A stretch of DNA of 64,000 nucleotides from Mycoplasmopsis gallinacea. GTDB taxonomy: Bacteria > Bacillota_I > Bacilli_A > Mycoplasmatales > Metamycoplasmataceae. Below, in pieces: positions 22,851 to 34,888 of this stretch. Positions within the stretch are counted from its first letter, which is position 1. Every line of letters starts with the position of its first letter. Where the stretch lies: positions 620,001 to 684,000 of the forward strand of contig NZ_LR214950.1 in NCBI RefSeq assembly GCF_900660495.1, in the 5' to 3' direction. A model generated the notes under the pieces. That model saw nothing but the letters and a program-made list of their open reading frames with translations, had not been told where the DNA came from and did no database searches. The position numbers were made by a program, and so were the translations under genes.

Positions 22851-23831
22851 ATGAAAATTTTTAAAACAGAAGCAACTTCACCTTATGTAACATTAAGTAT
22901 TGAAGAATTATTAGTTAATGACCCAGAAATGACTGGTGATATTTTATATTTATATCAACACGATAACGCTGTTATTATCGGAAGAAATCAAAATGCTTAT
23001 GAAGAAATTAAACGTGATTATGTAGAAGCAAATAAAATTGAATTAGCCCGTAGATTAAGTGGAGGGGGAGCTGTTTACCAAGATATGGGTAATATTTGCT
23101 TTTCTTTTATTACGGATTATGATAAAAAAGGTGGTTATGAAAGATTTTTAACCCCAATTATTGGCTATTTAAATTCACTTGGTTTAAATGCTGAATTTAA
23201 AGGAAGAAATGATTTATTGTGCAATGGTTACAAAATTAGTGGTAACTCACAATTTATCCGTGGAAATCGGATTGTATCACATGGAACCTTACTTTTTGAT
23301 GTTGATTTAACCAAGCTTGCTAATGCACTGAATCCTTCTAAATTAAAAATTCAATCTAAAGGGATTCAATCAGTGCGTCAAAGAGTAACAAATATAGCTA
23401 AAGAACTTAATTATTCACTTACTGAAAAAGAATTTATTGATAATTTAATTGAATTTTTTGTGAAAAATTATGGTGCAAAATATGAAGAGTTACCAATGAG
23501 CAAATATCAAGATGAGCTTGATAAACTTGCTGAATATAGAGCATCTGAAGAATGAATTTACAACAAAAACATACCTTTTGAAGCGACTAATGAAGCTAAA
23601 TTTACTAATGGAATTTTAAAAGTAAAATTCAATGTCAAAGATGGACTTTTAGATGAAGTGAAATTCGAAGGTGACTTCTTGGCCAAAAAAGACATTGATG
23701 ATATTATGGATAAATTCAAAGGAATTTCATTTAAAAAAGAAGAACTTGATAAAGTTCTTTCATCAATTGATTTAGAAATGTATTTTGGTGGAATTAGCAA
23801 GGAAGAAATTTTAAGCTTATTTTTAGGATAA
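22851..23831 (+). CDS. lplA: Lipoate-protein ligase A
   Basis: 326 residues. Attaches lipoate, via lipoyl-AMP, to E2 or GcvH-type proteins. Family motifs RLSGGGAVYQDMGN and GRNDLLCNGYKISGNSQF (lysine binding the adenylate) are present; a C-terminal accessory domain follows (about 240-326). Start chosen at MKIFKTEA: an upstream frame extension from 22785 encodes a spurious hydrophobic stretch. TATACT at 22839-22844 is 6 nt before the ATG with no Shine-Dalgarno, so it is probably leaderless. The hydrolase gene follows after 2 bp. Confidence 0.95.
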
Positions 23832-23833
23832 TA

Positions 23834-24622
23834 ATGAACGGATCCTTAGAATATTTAGGTATAAAGGTGGAATTTTATTATGAAAAAGAAGAAGCAAATA
23901 AGCCAATTCTTCTTTTTATTCATGGTTTTGGAGATTCTATGAAAACCTTCCTTTTTCCTTATAAAAATATTGAGCGTAAATTCAGAATTGCAGCAATTAA
24001 TTTACCAAATGAAAATCACTCTGATATATCTTTAAAATTAGAAGATTATGAGCAAATAGTGAAAGCATTTTACAATGAGCACTTTTCAAATGAACCGGCA
24101 GTATATATAGCTTCGCATTCTTTAGGTTCGTATTGCGCTCTTATGCTTAATCAAAAAGAAAATGTTAAAAAAACTTTTTTATTTAGCCCATTTAACCCTT
24201 TCCTACTTGAAAATAGAGATGTAAGTGTTTTTAGAACTTGATTAGAACCGCAAAATTTAGAGCAACTTAGACAGTCTTATATCCACTTTTTTTATGACAA
24301 AAACAATCCGTTAATTGTAAAAACAATTAGCCTATTAAAAGATAGAGATTGAAGTAAAAGAACAAAAGTCCTTGGAAAAATGATTAATGAGCAAATTTTA
24401 AATGAAAATTTCCTTAAAAACAATGTATTTAACTTATTTAAAACAGCAAAAGATATTTTTATTATTAGCGGAAACAAAGATGAGTATACAAAAAAAGAAG
24501 GTATTATCAATATTTCTAATGAATTAAAGATACCTTTAATCCTTTTTGAAAACAAAGGGCACGCTATCTTTTTTGAAGCTAAAAATGAGTGTTTAAACTT
24601 TATTAATGAACATATTAAGTAA
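23834..24622 (+). CDS. Alpha/beta-hydrolase
   Basis: 262 residues. Alpha/beta-hydrolase fold: oxyanion-hole motif FIHGFGDS near residue 30, nucleophile elbow SHSLGSY around residue 95 (GxSxG form with Ser at the first position), a probable acid in SGNKDEY and a late histidine in NKGHAIFF. Substrate unknown (esterase, lipase or peptidase are possible). It starts 2 bp after lplA, with AGGATAATA as ribosome-binding site, so the two are co-transcribed. Confidence 0.9.
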
Positions 24623-24754
24623 TATTTATTTTCACAAATTTTCTTTTTTAATGTAAAATAGTATTTATATTTAAAAGGTGATAATTTAATTTATCCGAAT
24701 ATATTTTTTAAGTTAAAAATAATTAATCAAATAATTCAAACAAAAGGACAAAAT

Positions 24755-24865
24755 ATGCGTAAAGTAGTTAGATTAAAAAATAAATTACGTGCTGAAAAAC
24801 GTAAACACAAATTACAAAAAGAACAAGCAAGAGACCAAAGAAGAGCTGAAAGAGCAGCTGCTTAA
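24755..24865 (+). CDS. 36-residue highly basic protein
   Basis: Encoded between AAAGGACAAA (ribosome-binding site) and TAA: about 45% Lys/Arg, no acidic cluster, no hydrophobic segment; predicted as one long helix (KNKLRAEKRKHKLQKEQAR). It has its own terminator and an AT-rich upstream region. The composition suggests RNA or ribosome binding, but it does not match the ribosomal proteins I know (for example bS21 or bL34). Too short to assign. Confidence 0.6.
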   Translation: MRKVVRLKNKLRAEKRKHKLQKEQARDQRRAERAAA

Positions 24866-24880
24866 GAATGTTCTTAAACA

Positions 24881-24907
24881 ATATAAGCTTTAAGCTTATA
24901 TTTTTAT
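24881..24907 (+). terminator. Terminator after the 36-aa gene
   Basis: ATATAAGCTT pairs with AAGCTTATAT, followed by a T-run. Confidence 0.82.
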
Positions 24908-24938
24908 TTATCAGTTAATTTTTTAATAGGAGGTATAA

Positions 24939-26012
24939 ATGACAGCCATTGAAGAAAAGCTCCCCTTTCTTAAACCTGGTTTTTTCTCATGAACTGGAAC
25001 AACACCAAATAGTGCGCCAGAATATCATCAAATTTCAAAACTAAGCAATGTGATTTTTCTTATAGGTGTAATTTTAGTATTTATCACATGTCTTTTGTTA
25101 TGGATTTTTAAAAGACAAATTTATGCAAGTTACCAAAATAACAAGCTTTCCCCGCTTACAAAAAATATTTTAATTAGAACTGCAGGGCTTTTTACAATCT
25201 TCTTTATTTGTGTAAGATCAGGGCTTTTACTTTCTTCTAACTTCCAAAGAATGTGAGAAGCAATTCCGTTCCATTATTGTAGATTAATGTGCTTGGCAAT
25301 TGGCTTTTTACTTCTATTTAATAGGATTGAATATATTAAATACTTTGGATTTTTCTCAATTATTGGTGGAATTGTAGCTCTTTCTCTTCCTGATTTAAAA
25401 TACATTTACACAATAACTAATGATGATTTAAAACAAATGGGAGTAGAAAATTTCATTCAAGTTGATCCAAACAACCACAGAGAATTCTTTATGGCTTATG
25501 GCCAAAAAGTATGAATTGGAGATAACTTCTTTAAAGTTAACTTTAATAACTTATTCTTCTGAGATTTCTATCTTATTCACGCTTTTGTAATTCTTTCTCC
25601 AATTGTAATTATGATTATTTTCCCAATGAAATATAGTCTTAGAACTTCAGTAATTTCATTTGTTATCATTTTTACAGCCTTTTTATTTATGTATTGCTTA
25701 AATTGAATTTTAGATATTACAGCTCCAATTCAATGACAAAGCAACTACTTTTATGCAGGACTTGATACCGTTAATAAGATTTACTCAAAAAAACTTGGAG
25801 TGTTTACAAAACACCCTTGACATTTCTTCACTTATATTTTCTTTGGTGCTTTATTTTTAGCAATTTCAAACATTTTTTACCTTTATCAAGATAATGTTTT
25901 ATTTGAGTTTTCAAAAGGAAAAATGAAAGTAAAAATCATTAAAGGTGAAAATCTTAAATATTTCAAAGAACATCTTTCATGAAGTGAGTTCAATATTTTC
26001 AAAAATCACTAA
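24939..26012 (+). CDS. YwaF/TMEM164-like integral membrane protein
   Basis: 357 residues with about seven or eight hydrophobic helices. The segment AIPFHYCRLMCLAIGFLLLF, the following IIGGIVALSLPDL and the motif FWDFYLIHAFVILSP resemble the YwaF (TIGR02206)/TMEM164 family, whose eukaryotic member is an acyltransferase; activity in bacteria is not established. A strong ribosome-binding site (AGGAGGT) precedes the ATG. It is flanked by terminators, so monocistronic. A substrate cannot be inferred. Confidence 0.7.
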
Positions 26013-26014
26013 TT

Positions 26015-26046
26015 TATCTAAGTTTATAACTTAGATATTTTTTTAA
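26015..26046 (+). terminator. Terminator after the YwaF-like gene
   Basis: ATCTAAGTT pairs with AACTTAGAT (3-nt loop), followed by T-run. Confidence 0.87.
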
Positions 26047-26102
26047 TTTCTTATAGATAAAGATATAATTTAATTATTAATCATAAATAAAGGAGATTTA
26101 AA

Positions 26103-27029
26103 ATGAGCGCAGTAGCAATAGCAGTTTTAGTTATTATTTTAGTTGCGATTTTTTCATTAGCAGTAATTATCCTTGTTTCAACAATCAAAATTGTTTCAGA
26201 AACAAACTTTTATGTTGTTGAAAGATTCGGAAGATATCACAAAATTTTATTTAAAGGACTTCATTTCCTTGTTCCGTTTATTGAAAGAGTAGTGGTTAAA
26301 GACAGCATTAAAGAAAAAGTTTTTGACTTCCCTGCTCAAAGCGTTATTACTAAAGATAATGCAACAATTAAAATTGATACAGTTGTGTATTTAAAAATTG
26401 AAGATCCAAAACTTTTTGCATATGGAGCTGAAAATCCAATTAGAGCTATTGAAGCATTAGTTTCTACCACACTTAGAAACTTAATTGGAGAATTGGAACT
26501 TGATGAATCATTAACATCAAGAGAAATTATTAACTCAAAATTAACAAGTATTTTAGATAAAGCTAGTGATTCTTGAGGGATTAAAGTGAATCGTGTGGAA
26601 TTACAAAACATTATTCCACCACACGAAGTTCAAGAAGCTATGGTGCGTCAAATGCAAGCTGAAAGAGATAAAAGAGCCCAAATTTTAGAAGCTGAAGGGA
26701 TTAGACAAAGTGAAATCTTAAAAGCTCAAGGATACAAAGAAAGTAAGATTTTAAATGCCGAAGCTAACAAACGTGCTTTAATCTTAGAGGCTGAAGCTCA
26801 AAAAGAAAAAAGCATTCTTGAAGCTCAAGGTAAAAAACAAGCTATTGAACTTCTTAATGCAAGTGAAATTTCAGCACAAGTGCTTAATTACAAAGCGATT
26901 GAAGAGCTTGGAAACTTAGCTAACGGAAGAGCTACAAAAATCATTATTCCGCCTAATTTAGGGGATGTAGCTTCATCTATGGCAGTTGCTAAAGCTGTAT
27001 TAGAAGAAAAAGAAAGCAAAGAAAAATAA
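26103..27029 (+). CDS. SPFH-domain (stomatin/paraslipin-like) membrane protein
   Basis: 308 residues. One N-terminal membrane helix (about 5-30), then an SPFH/band-7 domain ([61 protein letters not shown]) and a long Ala/Glu/Lys-rich coiled coil (about 175-265) that drives oligomerisation. Family role: scaffolds of membrane microdomains, often with NfeD-like proteases; no NfeD gene is adjacent here. AAAGGAG precedes the ATG. Flanked by terminators, monocistronic. Confidence 0.94.
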
Positions 27030-27032
27030 TTT

Positions 27033-27059
27033 AAAATTAGCCAATTGGCTAATTTTTTA
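27033..27059 (+). terminator. Terminator after the SPFH gene
   Basis: AAAATTAGCC pairs with GGCTAATTTT with a 4-nt loop, plus T-run. Confidence 0.87.
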
Positions 27060-27076
27060 ATTTATAATTAAACAAT

Positions 27077-29011
27077 ATGAAGCAAAATAATAACTATAAT
27101 GCTGAAAGCATAACTCAACTAAAAGGTCTTGAAGCCGTTAGAAAACGTCCAGGAATGTATATTGGTGGAACTGATGTACATGGGCTTCATCACCTTGTTT
27201 GAGAAATTGTAGATAATGCAATTGATGAAGCTCTTGCAGGATATGCTAATAAAATTGATGTTATTTTAAAAAATGATGGATCAGTTATTGTAGCAGATAA
27301 TGGTCGGGGAATACCGGTTGATAAAGCTAAAGGTGAAAATAGAACTGCTGTAGAAATTGTCTTTACAGAACTTCATGCTGGAGGTAAATTTAACGCTGGA
27401 GCATATAAATCTAGTGGTGGACTTCATGGGGTTGGATCTAGCGTTGTAAATGCATTATCAAGCAAATTAATTGTTACTGTAGCAAGGGATAAAAAGTTAT
27501 ATCAAACAGTTTTTGTCCAAGATAAAATTGTAGAAAGAACTCATGAAATTGGGACTTCAAAAACTACAGGAACTACAGTTCAATTTTGACCTGACTATTC
27601 ATTTTTTAAGAAAGCTAAATTGAACATTAGCACCATTAGTGAGAGATTGAAAGAAAGTTCGTTCTTAATTTCAGGACTTAAAATCACATTAATTGATGAA
27701 AGTAGTGACTTTAAAGAGGTTTATGAATATCAAAATGGACTTCAAGCTTTCTTAAGTTTCCTTAATGATTCAAAAGATAAACTTACCGAAGCTGTTTCGT
27801 TCCATGAAATAAAAAAAGAAATTGAAGTTGATTTTGCTTTCCAATGAACTGATTCATATAATTACATTGGACTTAGCTTTGTAAATAATGTTAAAACTCG
27901 TGATGGTGGAACCCACGAAACAGGGATGAAAAATGCTTTCACTAAAGTGTTTAACGATTTTGCTATTCGTGAAGGTGTGCTTAAAAATAAAAATGTTTTT
28001 GATGGCGATGATATTCGTGAAGGACTTAGTGTTATTTTATCTTTAAAAATCCCTGAACACTTACTTGAATTTGTAGGGCAAACTAAAGATAAATTAGGAA
28101 CTCCTGATGCTAAAAATGTTGTTGAAGAAGTTGTTTCTAAGTATTTAGAAATTTGAATTGCAGAAAATAAAAATGTAGCGAAAAAAGTGCTTGATAAGCT
28201 TAAAAAAGCTTATGAAATTCGCCAAGAAGAACGTAAACGGAGAGCTGAAGCTAGAAAATCTAAAAATGTGCTTAAAGACAAAGTTGTTCTTAGTGATAAA
28301 TTAACTCCAGCCACATCCAAAAAAGCAGAAGAAAAAGAACTTTTCTTAGTTGAGGGGGATTCTGCTGGTGGTAGCGCTAAAAGCGGTAGAGATCGAAGAT
28401 ATCAAGCCATTTTACCACTTAGAGGAAAAGTCATCAACTCCGAAAAATCTAAGCTTTTAGACATTATTAAAAATCAAGAAATTGGGACAATCATTAATAC
28501 AATTGGTGCTGGATATGGGAAAGATTTTGATATTTCCAAATCTCAATATGGAAAAATTGTAATTATGACTGACGCGGACACCGATGGTGCTCATATTCAG
28601 ATTTTATTATTAACTTTCTTTTATCGTTTTATGAAACCTTTAATTGAGCAAGGAAAAATTTATATTGCGTTAGCTCCACTTTATAAAGTAACTACTAAAG
28701 CTAATAAGAAAATTCAGTATGCTTGAGATGATGAAGAACTTAAAGAAATCTTAGATTCAATCAAGGGGGCATACGAACTTCAACGCTATAAAGGGCTTGG
28801 TGAAATGAATGCTGACCAGCTTTGAGAAACTACAATGAACCCTGAAACTAGAACTCTTGTAAAAGCAACTATTGAAGATGCTTCACTTGCTGAAAGAAGA
28901 GTAAGTGTGCTTATGGGTGATAATGTTTCAAATAGAAGAGAGTGAATTGACCGTAATGTGGACTTTTCAAATGAAGATGATTTCATTGAGAAAATTAAAA
29001 CCAATAATTAA
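27077..29011 (+). CDS. parE: DNA topoisomerase IV subunit B
   Basis: 644 residues. GHKL ATPase with [22 protein letters not shown] and [20 protein letters not shown] domain with [18 protein letters not shown] and [12 protein letters not shown]-terminal [10 protein letters not shown] and TMNPETRTL. Features such as GDDIREGL and [13 protein letters not shown] match ParE more than GyrB, though the two are close. It decatenates chromosomes with ParC. Usually parC follows; here a terminator and the convergent der gene follow instead. TATAAT at 27063-27068 lies 8 nt before the ATG and no Shine-Dalgarno is seen: leaderless. Confidence 0.92.
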
Positions 29012-29017
29012 CAAATT

Positions 29018-29042
29018 GCACGTGCTTAGCATGTGCTTTTTA
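29018..29042 (+). terminator. Terminator of parE
   Basis: GCACGTGC pairs with GCATGTGC (one G-T), 3-nt loop, T-run. Confidence 0.85.
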
Positions 29043-29080
29043 AATACTTTTGCTCTTATAAGGTGCCCTTAAAAGGACAA

Positions 29081-29111
29081 AATAAAACCCAAAGCAAGTT
29101 TGCTTTGGGTG
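29081..29111 (-). terminator. Terminator of cmk-der
   Basis: ACCCAAAGCA pairs with TGCTTTGGGT; the minus strand runs on into Ts, just past the der stop. Confidence 0.85.
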
Positions 29112-29116
29112 ACAAA

Positions 29117-30424
29117 TTATTCAAGACCATTTTTGTTTTTAAGGTTAATTTTGATTGGGCAACCTCTAAAATCAAATGTTTCTCTAAGTTGATTTTCAAG
29201 GAAACGAAGGTATGAAAAGTGAGCATATTTTTTGTTATTAACAAAGAAAGTAAAAGTAGGAATTTTTGAAAGTTCTTTTCTAGCGTAGTAAATGTTTAAT
29301 CTACCACCATTGAAAGGAACTGCAGGTTGAATTAGTTGTGTTTCTAACACAAAGTTTGAAAGAAGTGAAGGTTTAATATCTCTTTCAAGATTGGTACGCA
29401 CCATTTTAATTGTTTCAATCAATTTACCAATTCTTTGATTGTATTTAGCTGAAATAAAGACAAATGGAACTCAAGGAACAAAGTGGAATTTTCTTCTCAT
29501 TTTTTCTTCATATTGAGCCATTGTATTGGTTTCTTTTTCAATTAAGTCTCATTTGTTTACTACTATAATTACAGGTTTTTCGTTATCAAGGGCATAACCA
29601 ATAATTCTTGAGTCAAAATGACTAATCTCATCTTGAGTAGCATCAATAACAATTAAAGATAAATCAGCTTCAGCAAGAGAGTTCATAGCACGCATTAAAG
29701 CGTAATGGTCAACACTTTCAATTAATTTAGATTTTTTAGTAATACCAGCTGTATCAACAACTTTGTATTTGTCACCATCAATGGTAATGGTAGATTTAAC
29801 ACTATCACGAGTAGTACCTGCTATTTCGGATACAATTGATCTATTTTCCTTAGCTAAATTGTTTAAAAGAGAGCTTTTTCCAGCGTTAGGCTTACCAATA
29901 ATTGCAAGGTTGAACAATTCTTCTTCTTGTGTTTCTGTGAAGTCGAGTTTTTCAACGCAAGTATCTAAAACTTCACCAATTCCTTCACCATGAAGAGCAG
30001 AAATGGCGAAAATATCATCAACTCCTAGTTTATATCATGAGTAATCAAACATTTGGTTATTTTCAAGCTTATTAGCGACTGCAATAATTGGTTTATTGCT
30101 TTTTCTAAGAATGTTCATAATGAATAAATCATCATTTGTAATTTCGCTATTTCCGTCAAAAAGAAAGATAATTGCATCAGCTTCTTCGATAGCGATTTTA
30201 GCTTGAATTTGAATTTGCTCTTGGAAAGGTTTATTTTCAATTTCGATTCCACCAGTGTCGATAATTTTAATTTTATGACCTGTTCATTCAATTGTTTCGT
30301 ATAAACGGTCACGAGTAACTCCAGGTTGGTCATAAACGATAGAAACTTTTTTACCTACTAATCTGTTGAAGAAAGTACTTTTACCAACATTTGGTTTTCC
30401 AATAATTGCAACTGTATTACGCAT
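29117..30424 (-). CDS. der: Ribosome biogenesis GTPase Der (EngA)
   Basis: 435 residues, the family's usual length. Two GTPase domains in tandem: G1 GKPNVGKST near residue 9 with DTGGIE, and G1 GKPNAGKSS near 177 with [17 protein letters not shown] and VNKWDL; the C-terminal KH-like domain ends in DFRGCPIKI. Der acts in assembly of the 50S ribosomal subunit. Its start overlaps the cmk stop by 8 bp, an arrangement common in Firmicutes and mycoplasmas, so the pair is translated together. Confidence 0.97.
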
Positions 30425-31091
30425 TTTGCTCCTTAATTTTTGAGTTTACAATGTCTACAATTTTATCAATTACTTCTTCACGCGTCATTTGAGTACAATC
30501 AATTAAAATAGAGTCTTCAGTTTTGTGGAGTGGATCAACTTCGCGGTGCATATCTTGAGCATCTCTTTTTTTAACGTCATACAAAACTTCTTCAAAGTTA
30601 GTTTCATAACCTAACTGTTTGTTTTGTTGTCATCTACGTTTAGCTCTTTCTTCGGGATTAGCTCAAAGGAAGATTTTCACTTCAGCATGTGGCATAATTC
30701 TAAATGTTGTGTCTCTACCGTCGATAATGAAACCTTTGCTTTTCTTGGTCATATGTTGAATAAAATCAACCACAAAATTTCTAACTTCTTGGATTTTAGC
30801 TACAGTAGCTGCTGATTGAGAAATGTATTCTGCACGAATTTTGAGTGAAACATCTTCGCCTTTTAAAAAGACAGTGTCATTTTCTTTTAATTTAACCATT
30901 CCAAGCTCTAAAGTAGACACTACTTGATCATGATCTTTTAAATCCACTCCTGAGTTAATTGCATTTAATGCGACAGCACGATAAATGCTGCCTGAATTGA
31001 TAAACGTGTAATTTAATTTTTCAGCTAATTGTTTTGAAACTGTTGACTTACCTGCTCCTGATGGTCCATCAATAGCTATATTTACCTTCAT
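30417..31091 (-). CDS. cmk: Cytidylate kinase
   Basis: 224 residues. Phosphorylates CMP/dCMP with ATP. P-loop [10 protein letters not shown] at residues 8-17, the CMP-binding motif [23 protein letters not shown] and a late RDAQD motif are all present. TGA Trp codons follow the family's W positions. It is first in the cmk-der pair, and AAGGAGCAAAA precedes its ATG. Confidence 0.96.
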
Positions 31092-31133
31092 TTTTGCTCC
31101 TTATTTAAAATATATTAAAAAACACCCTTGAGT

Positions 31134-31556
31134 TTAAATGTCCATTTTTTTGACAATTATTCTGGTGGTGTTTTTCATATCTATTATGCCGTTAGCACTA
31201 GAATTTTTAATTGTAAAATTTTGATTTATTTCTAAAAGTAAATCATCTAATTCGTTTGATTGGAAATTGTAAGTGTCCATAAAAGAACCCCTATCATTTT
31301 GGAGTTTTTCATTTAACTTGATAAAACTTTTTTCCAATTCAAATAAATTTTGATTTTCGATTTTATTTGAATTTGTGTTAATAACAAGCTCTTCAAATTC
31401 TTTTGTATTTGGCAATTGCAAGTTGTTATTAAAGGTTTGGTTAATTCAATCAATTTCATTTAAAAGAGATTGATTTTCATTAAGAGATAGCAACTTTAAT
31501 TTCCGAAAATCATATTTTTGCGTAATTGGAACATCCTCTTGTTTATTACGCATCAT
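31134..31556 (-). CDS. Uncharacterised 140-aa protein
   Basis: About 139-140 residues (two adjacent ATG codons at 31556 and 31553). Predicted mostly helical, rich in Asn/Glu/Leu, one UGA Trp, no signal peptide. No family recognised. There is no ribosome-binding site, but TATAAC lies a few bases upstream, suggesting a leaderless message. It stands 42 bp before cmk on the same strand and may be co-transcribed. Confidence 0.55.
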
Positions 31557-31727
31557 ATATTGTTATATTTTACTTTAAAATATAAATAATAGTAATTTAA
31601 AATAGAAATTTTTAATTCTAGCATGCCTTAAAATAAATTTAAAACATAAATTTGATTTTATACAGAAATTGTTTTATCATTATTTATACAACATTGACAT
31701 AACATAAAAATCTTTTTAGGAACTATT

Positions 31728-34661
31728 ATGAAAAAAACAAAAATAATTTTACTTTGTATTTCAAGCATATTGGTCATTGGATCAATAGCAACAGGGATTG
31801 CTTTTGGAGTAAAAACTGCTAAAAATAATGATCAAAAAACAGGTGAAACAGGAAAAGAAAATCAACCAGAAAAACAAGTTGATGGTGACAAAAAAACTTC
31901 AGAAACTAATGGAGAAAATGCCCAGCCAAGTGAGCCTTCTAAAGATGCTCAAGAACCGGCAGATGAGATTGTCAAACCAGAAAACCCTAATATTGAAGTT
32001 GTGGAAGTTACAAAAAACGTGACTTTCAAATTCTTCATCGGAAATAAATACTTAACTGGAAAAGATTTTTCTATTGATGCAAGAGTGGCAAATAACAAAA
32101 TCAAATTAAATGAAATTAACTTTCCTTTCCGGTTTATCACTTCAGTAAATGAAGTTGATTTTGCAGATGTTGTTAATTTAACAATAACACCAATTTATAG
32201 TGTTATAAGTGTAAAACTTATTCATAATAGTTCAGAAGTTTATATTCAAACATTTAACCTATTTTCAAACGAAAATAGCATTTTAAGCTCAAATATTGAA
32301 TTGCCAAATGGATATAAATTTGCTCAAGCTCAACCCGAAAGAATAAATTTCAGTAGTACTCAAAAAGAGATCAGAATTGATGTAGCAAAAATTGTAAATG
32401 TAAAACAAATGCTTCTTCATTTTGTAGATAAGGTAAATCCATTAAACAATCAAGATGTAACAATTACAAACATTCGCGCTGAAGATAATTCAGTAAATAT
32501 TCAAAAATATCTTCCAGAAAACTTTGCTTTTGATAACCCAACTGATGAAAATGTTACTTATAAAAAAGAACTAACATTATATATTCATAAAATGAAAAAA
32601 GCTTTTATTGTTAAGTTTTTAAGCGAAAACAACGTAATTTCGCAATATCTCAGTGAAATTTATGTAGACGAAACAATTGTAAATCTTGACAAAACAAAAA
32701 TACCAAATAATTATGAATTAATAAGTGATCAATCTTCATATGAATATGCTCAAGAAATAGATATAAACGTAAGAAAAAAACAAAAATCAGTAACTATAAT
32801 TTACAGATTTAATAATGCAGAAGTTTTTCAAAGAGTAGAACAAATTGATTTAGATACTGCAACAATTTCTATTAATAAATGAATTCCGGAAGGTTACTTA
32901 TTAGCAAGTGGGGAAACTGAAAATAAAGCAGTTAGCGACAAAATTATTGTTAATGTCATCAAAGAAAATAATGAAGATGAAAAGCAATCATTAATTTCTA
33001 AAATTAATGAAAATAAAGAAATGTTCTTCAAAATTGAAGCTCATAAAGATTTATTCACTAATAGCGAATTAAAAAACATATTAGCCCAAAAAACAATTCT
33101 ATTTGAAAATCTTGAGAGCTATTCAGTTCAAGAATTGAACCAAAAACTTGATGAAATTAATAAAGCTTTTAATTTATCATATTCAAATAGCAAAGAACTT
33201 TTTGATGCACAAAAATCATTGAATTTACCGAAATTACAAGAACTCAAAGCAAATAATTATTACTCAAATGATTTTGAGAAATATATAAATGATATTGTTT
33301 CTAGCTATGATTCTAGACAAGATGAAAATCAAAAATTAGATTTATTTATTGAAGAGTATTCAAAATTCAAAATTCAAGCATCTGAGATGGATGTATTTAA
33401 AGAAGAAACAGATAAATTTCTCACTAATAAACCAGAGAGACTTGGGTATAAAGCTTACTTAAAAGCAGACGCTAAAAAAAATAAAGACTATGATGGAAAT
33501 GATTATTATAAAGTGCCAACTAACAGTAAATTCGATTTAAAAATTAAAATCCTTAACCCTGATAAGTCACAAAACGAATTTTGATACCTTAAACATCTTT
33601 ACAAACATCTTAAAACAAAATTTTTAAACTTAAAATTAATAATAAAAGGTAGAAGACCTAATCTTTCTAAAATTCAAAAAGAGATTCATATAAGTGATAT
33701 AGATTTTGATAACAACTCAATTAGTGAAGTATATTCATTTAATGATAATGAGGAAAGATGAATTGAAATCAAAATTTATCACCCAGATACAAGAGAAGTT
33801 CATTATATAGAAAACTCATTAATGGATGCTAATGATTATTCAAATGAATACATAAATAAACCATGAATTAGAACGGGTGTAGATATTGATAACACACCAG
33901 ATAAGTCTGAAATTGTGGCTAATTCAGTAGATGATTTTTGATTATTTCCTAATGGGTATTCAATTGATTTTAAAGGTAAAATGGATTCAGATTCAAATTA
34001 TTTAAGCAATAAAGTTAGAACTGAATGAAACAATCCTTGAAATTCAAAAATCAGTGATGGTCAATGATTCACATATGGAAATGCATTATGAGTGACTTTC
34101 TTAAAATTTTTCACAGAACTTAATTTCAAAAATTCAAACTTTAATTTTGAGAAAGAAAAATTAATTCTCACTCAACCTTTCACAAATTCCGGAAGTTTCA
34201 CTTATCAAATTGAAGCAACTGCAAATAAAGACTTTAACACCGAAAATTTCAACGGAATTGGTGGAGCATTCTTTGATTTTGGATTTACTAATTTTGTAAA
34301 TCATTTCCAAATTCAAAGCGGCCAAAAAGTAAAGGTAGAAATTTCTCTAAACAATGATGAAACTTCTTGAAAACCAGGCGAAGACCCAAAACGACCACTT
34401 GAAATTATTAAAAACAATAATGGTGATTTAAGTGGTCTTAAAAAGCTTGGTTATCCTTTAGCTAATTACCCTTTTATAGCTACATTTTACGGTAAATTGA
34501 CTTTCAAATTATATGTAAATGATGTATTAAAATGAAACTTTAATTCACACCAAAGTTCACAATCACATTCAATTCCAATTTTCCCACTTGCTAAAAGCGA
34601 AACCGACAATCCTAAAAAAGTTGTTATTTATTCAACTTATACAAAGGCTGCAATTGGGTAA
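31728..34661 (+). CDS. Large surface protein with tandem ~62-aa modules
   Basis: 977 residues. N-terminal signal/anchor helix (about 4-28, IILLCISSILVIGSIATGIAFG) without a lipobox in the usual place, then a Lys/Glu/Gln/Pro-rich linker (about 35-85). From about residue 90 to 415 there are five successive beta-rich segments of about 62 residues, each with a pattern like PNGYKF, LPENFAF, IPNNYEL or IPEGYLL followed by a strand ending INV or IDV. Then a helical region (about 420-560) and a C-terminal region with many Trp(UGA) and aromatic residues. No enzyme motif. Likely an adhesin or other surface protein; AGGAAC is the ribosome-binding site. Confidence 0.72.
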
Positions 34662-34723
34662 AATAAACAAACTTTTATTTATATTTAATTAATAAATACA
34701 AATTTCGTTTGTATATTTTTAAG

Positions 34724-34873
34724 GAGCAGGAAACGGAAAAGAAAATAAAATTAGGTGAATTTGTCACCAAAGAGAGCTCTTGATTAAAACCCCATGTAAA
34801 AGAATAAAAGAAATTACTTCATGAATAAAGAAGAGTTGAGAACTTTATAAATGATTTAATTTCAGAAAAATAA
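34724..34873 (+). other. Possible gene remnant
   Basis: After AAGGAGCAGG comes a frame without ATG (EKKIKLGEFVTKESSWLKP) ending at 34806, then pieces in other frames (NKEELRTL; ENFINDLISEK) ending at 34873. It reads like the decayed end of a small Lys-rich gene. No product assigned. Confidence 0.25.
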
Positions 34874-34888
34874 TGTAATTTGATAATG

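Noticed and set aside
27077-29011. gyrB instead of parE
   Set aside because: Both were considered; [21 protein letters not shown] and [21 protein letters not shown] context are closer to ParE, though only a tree would settle it.
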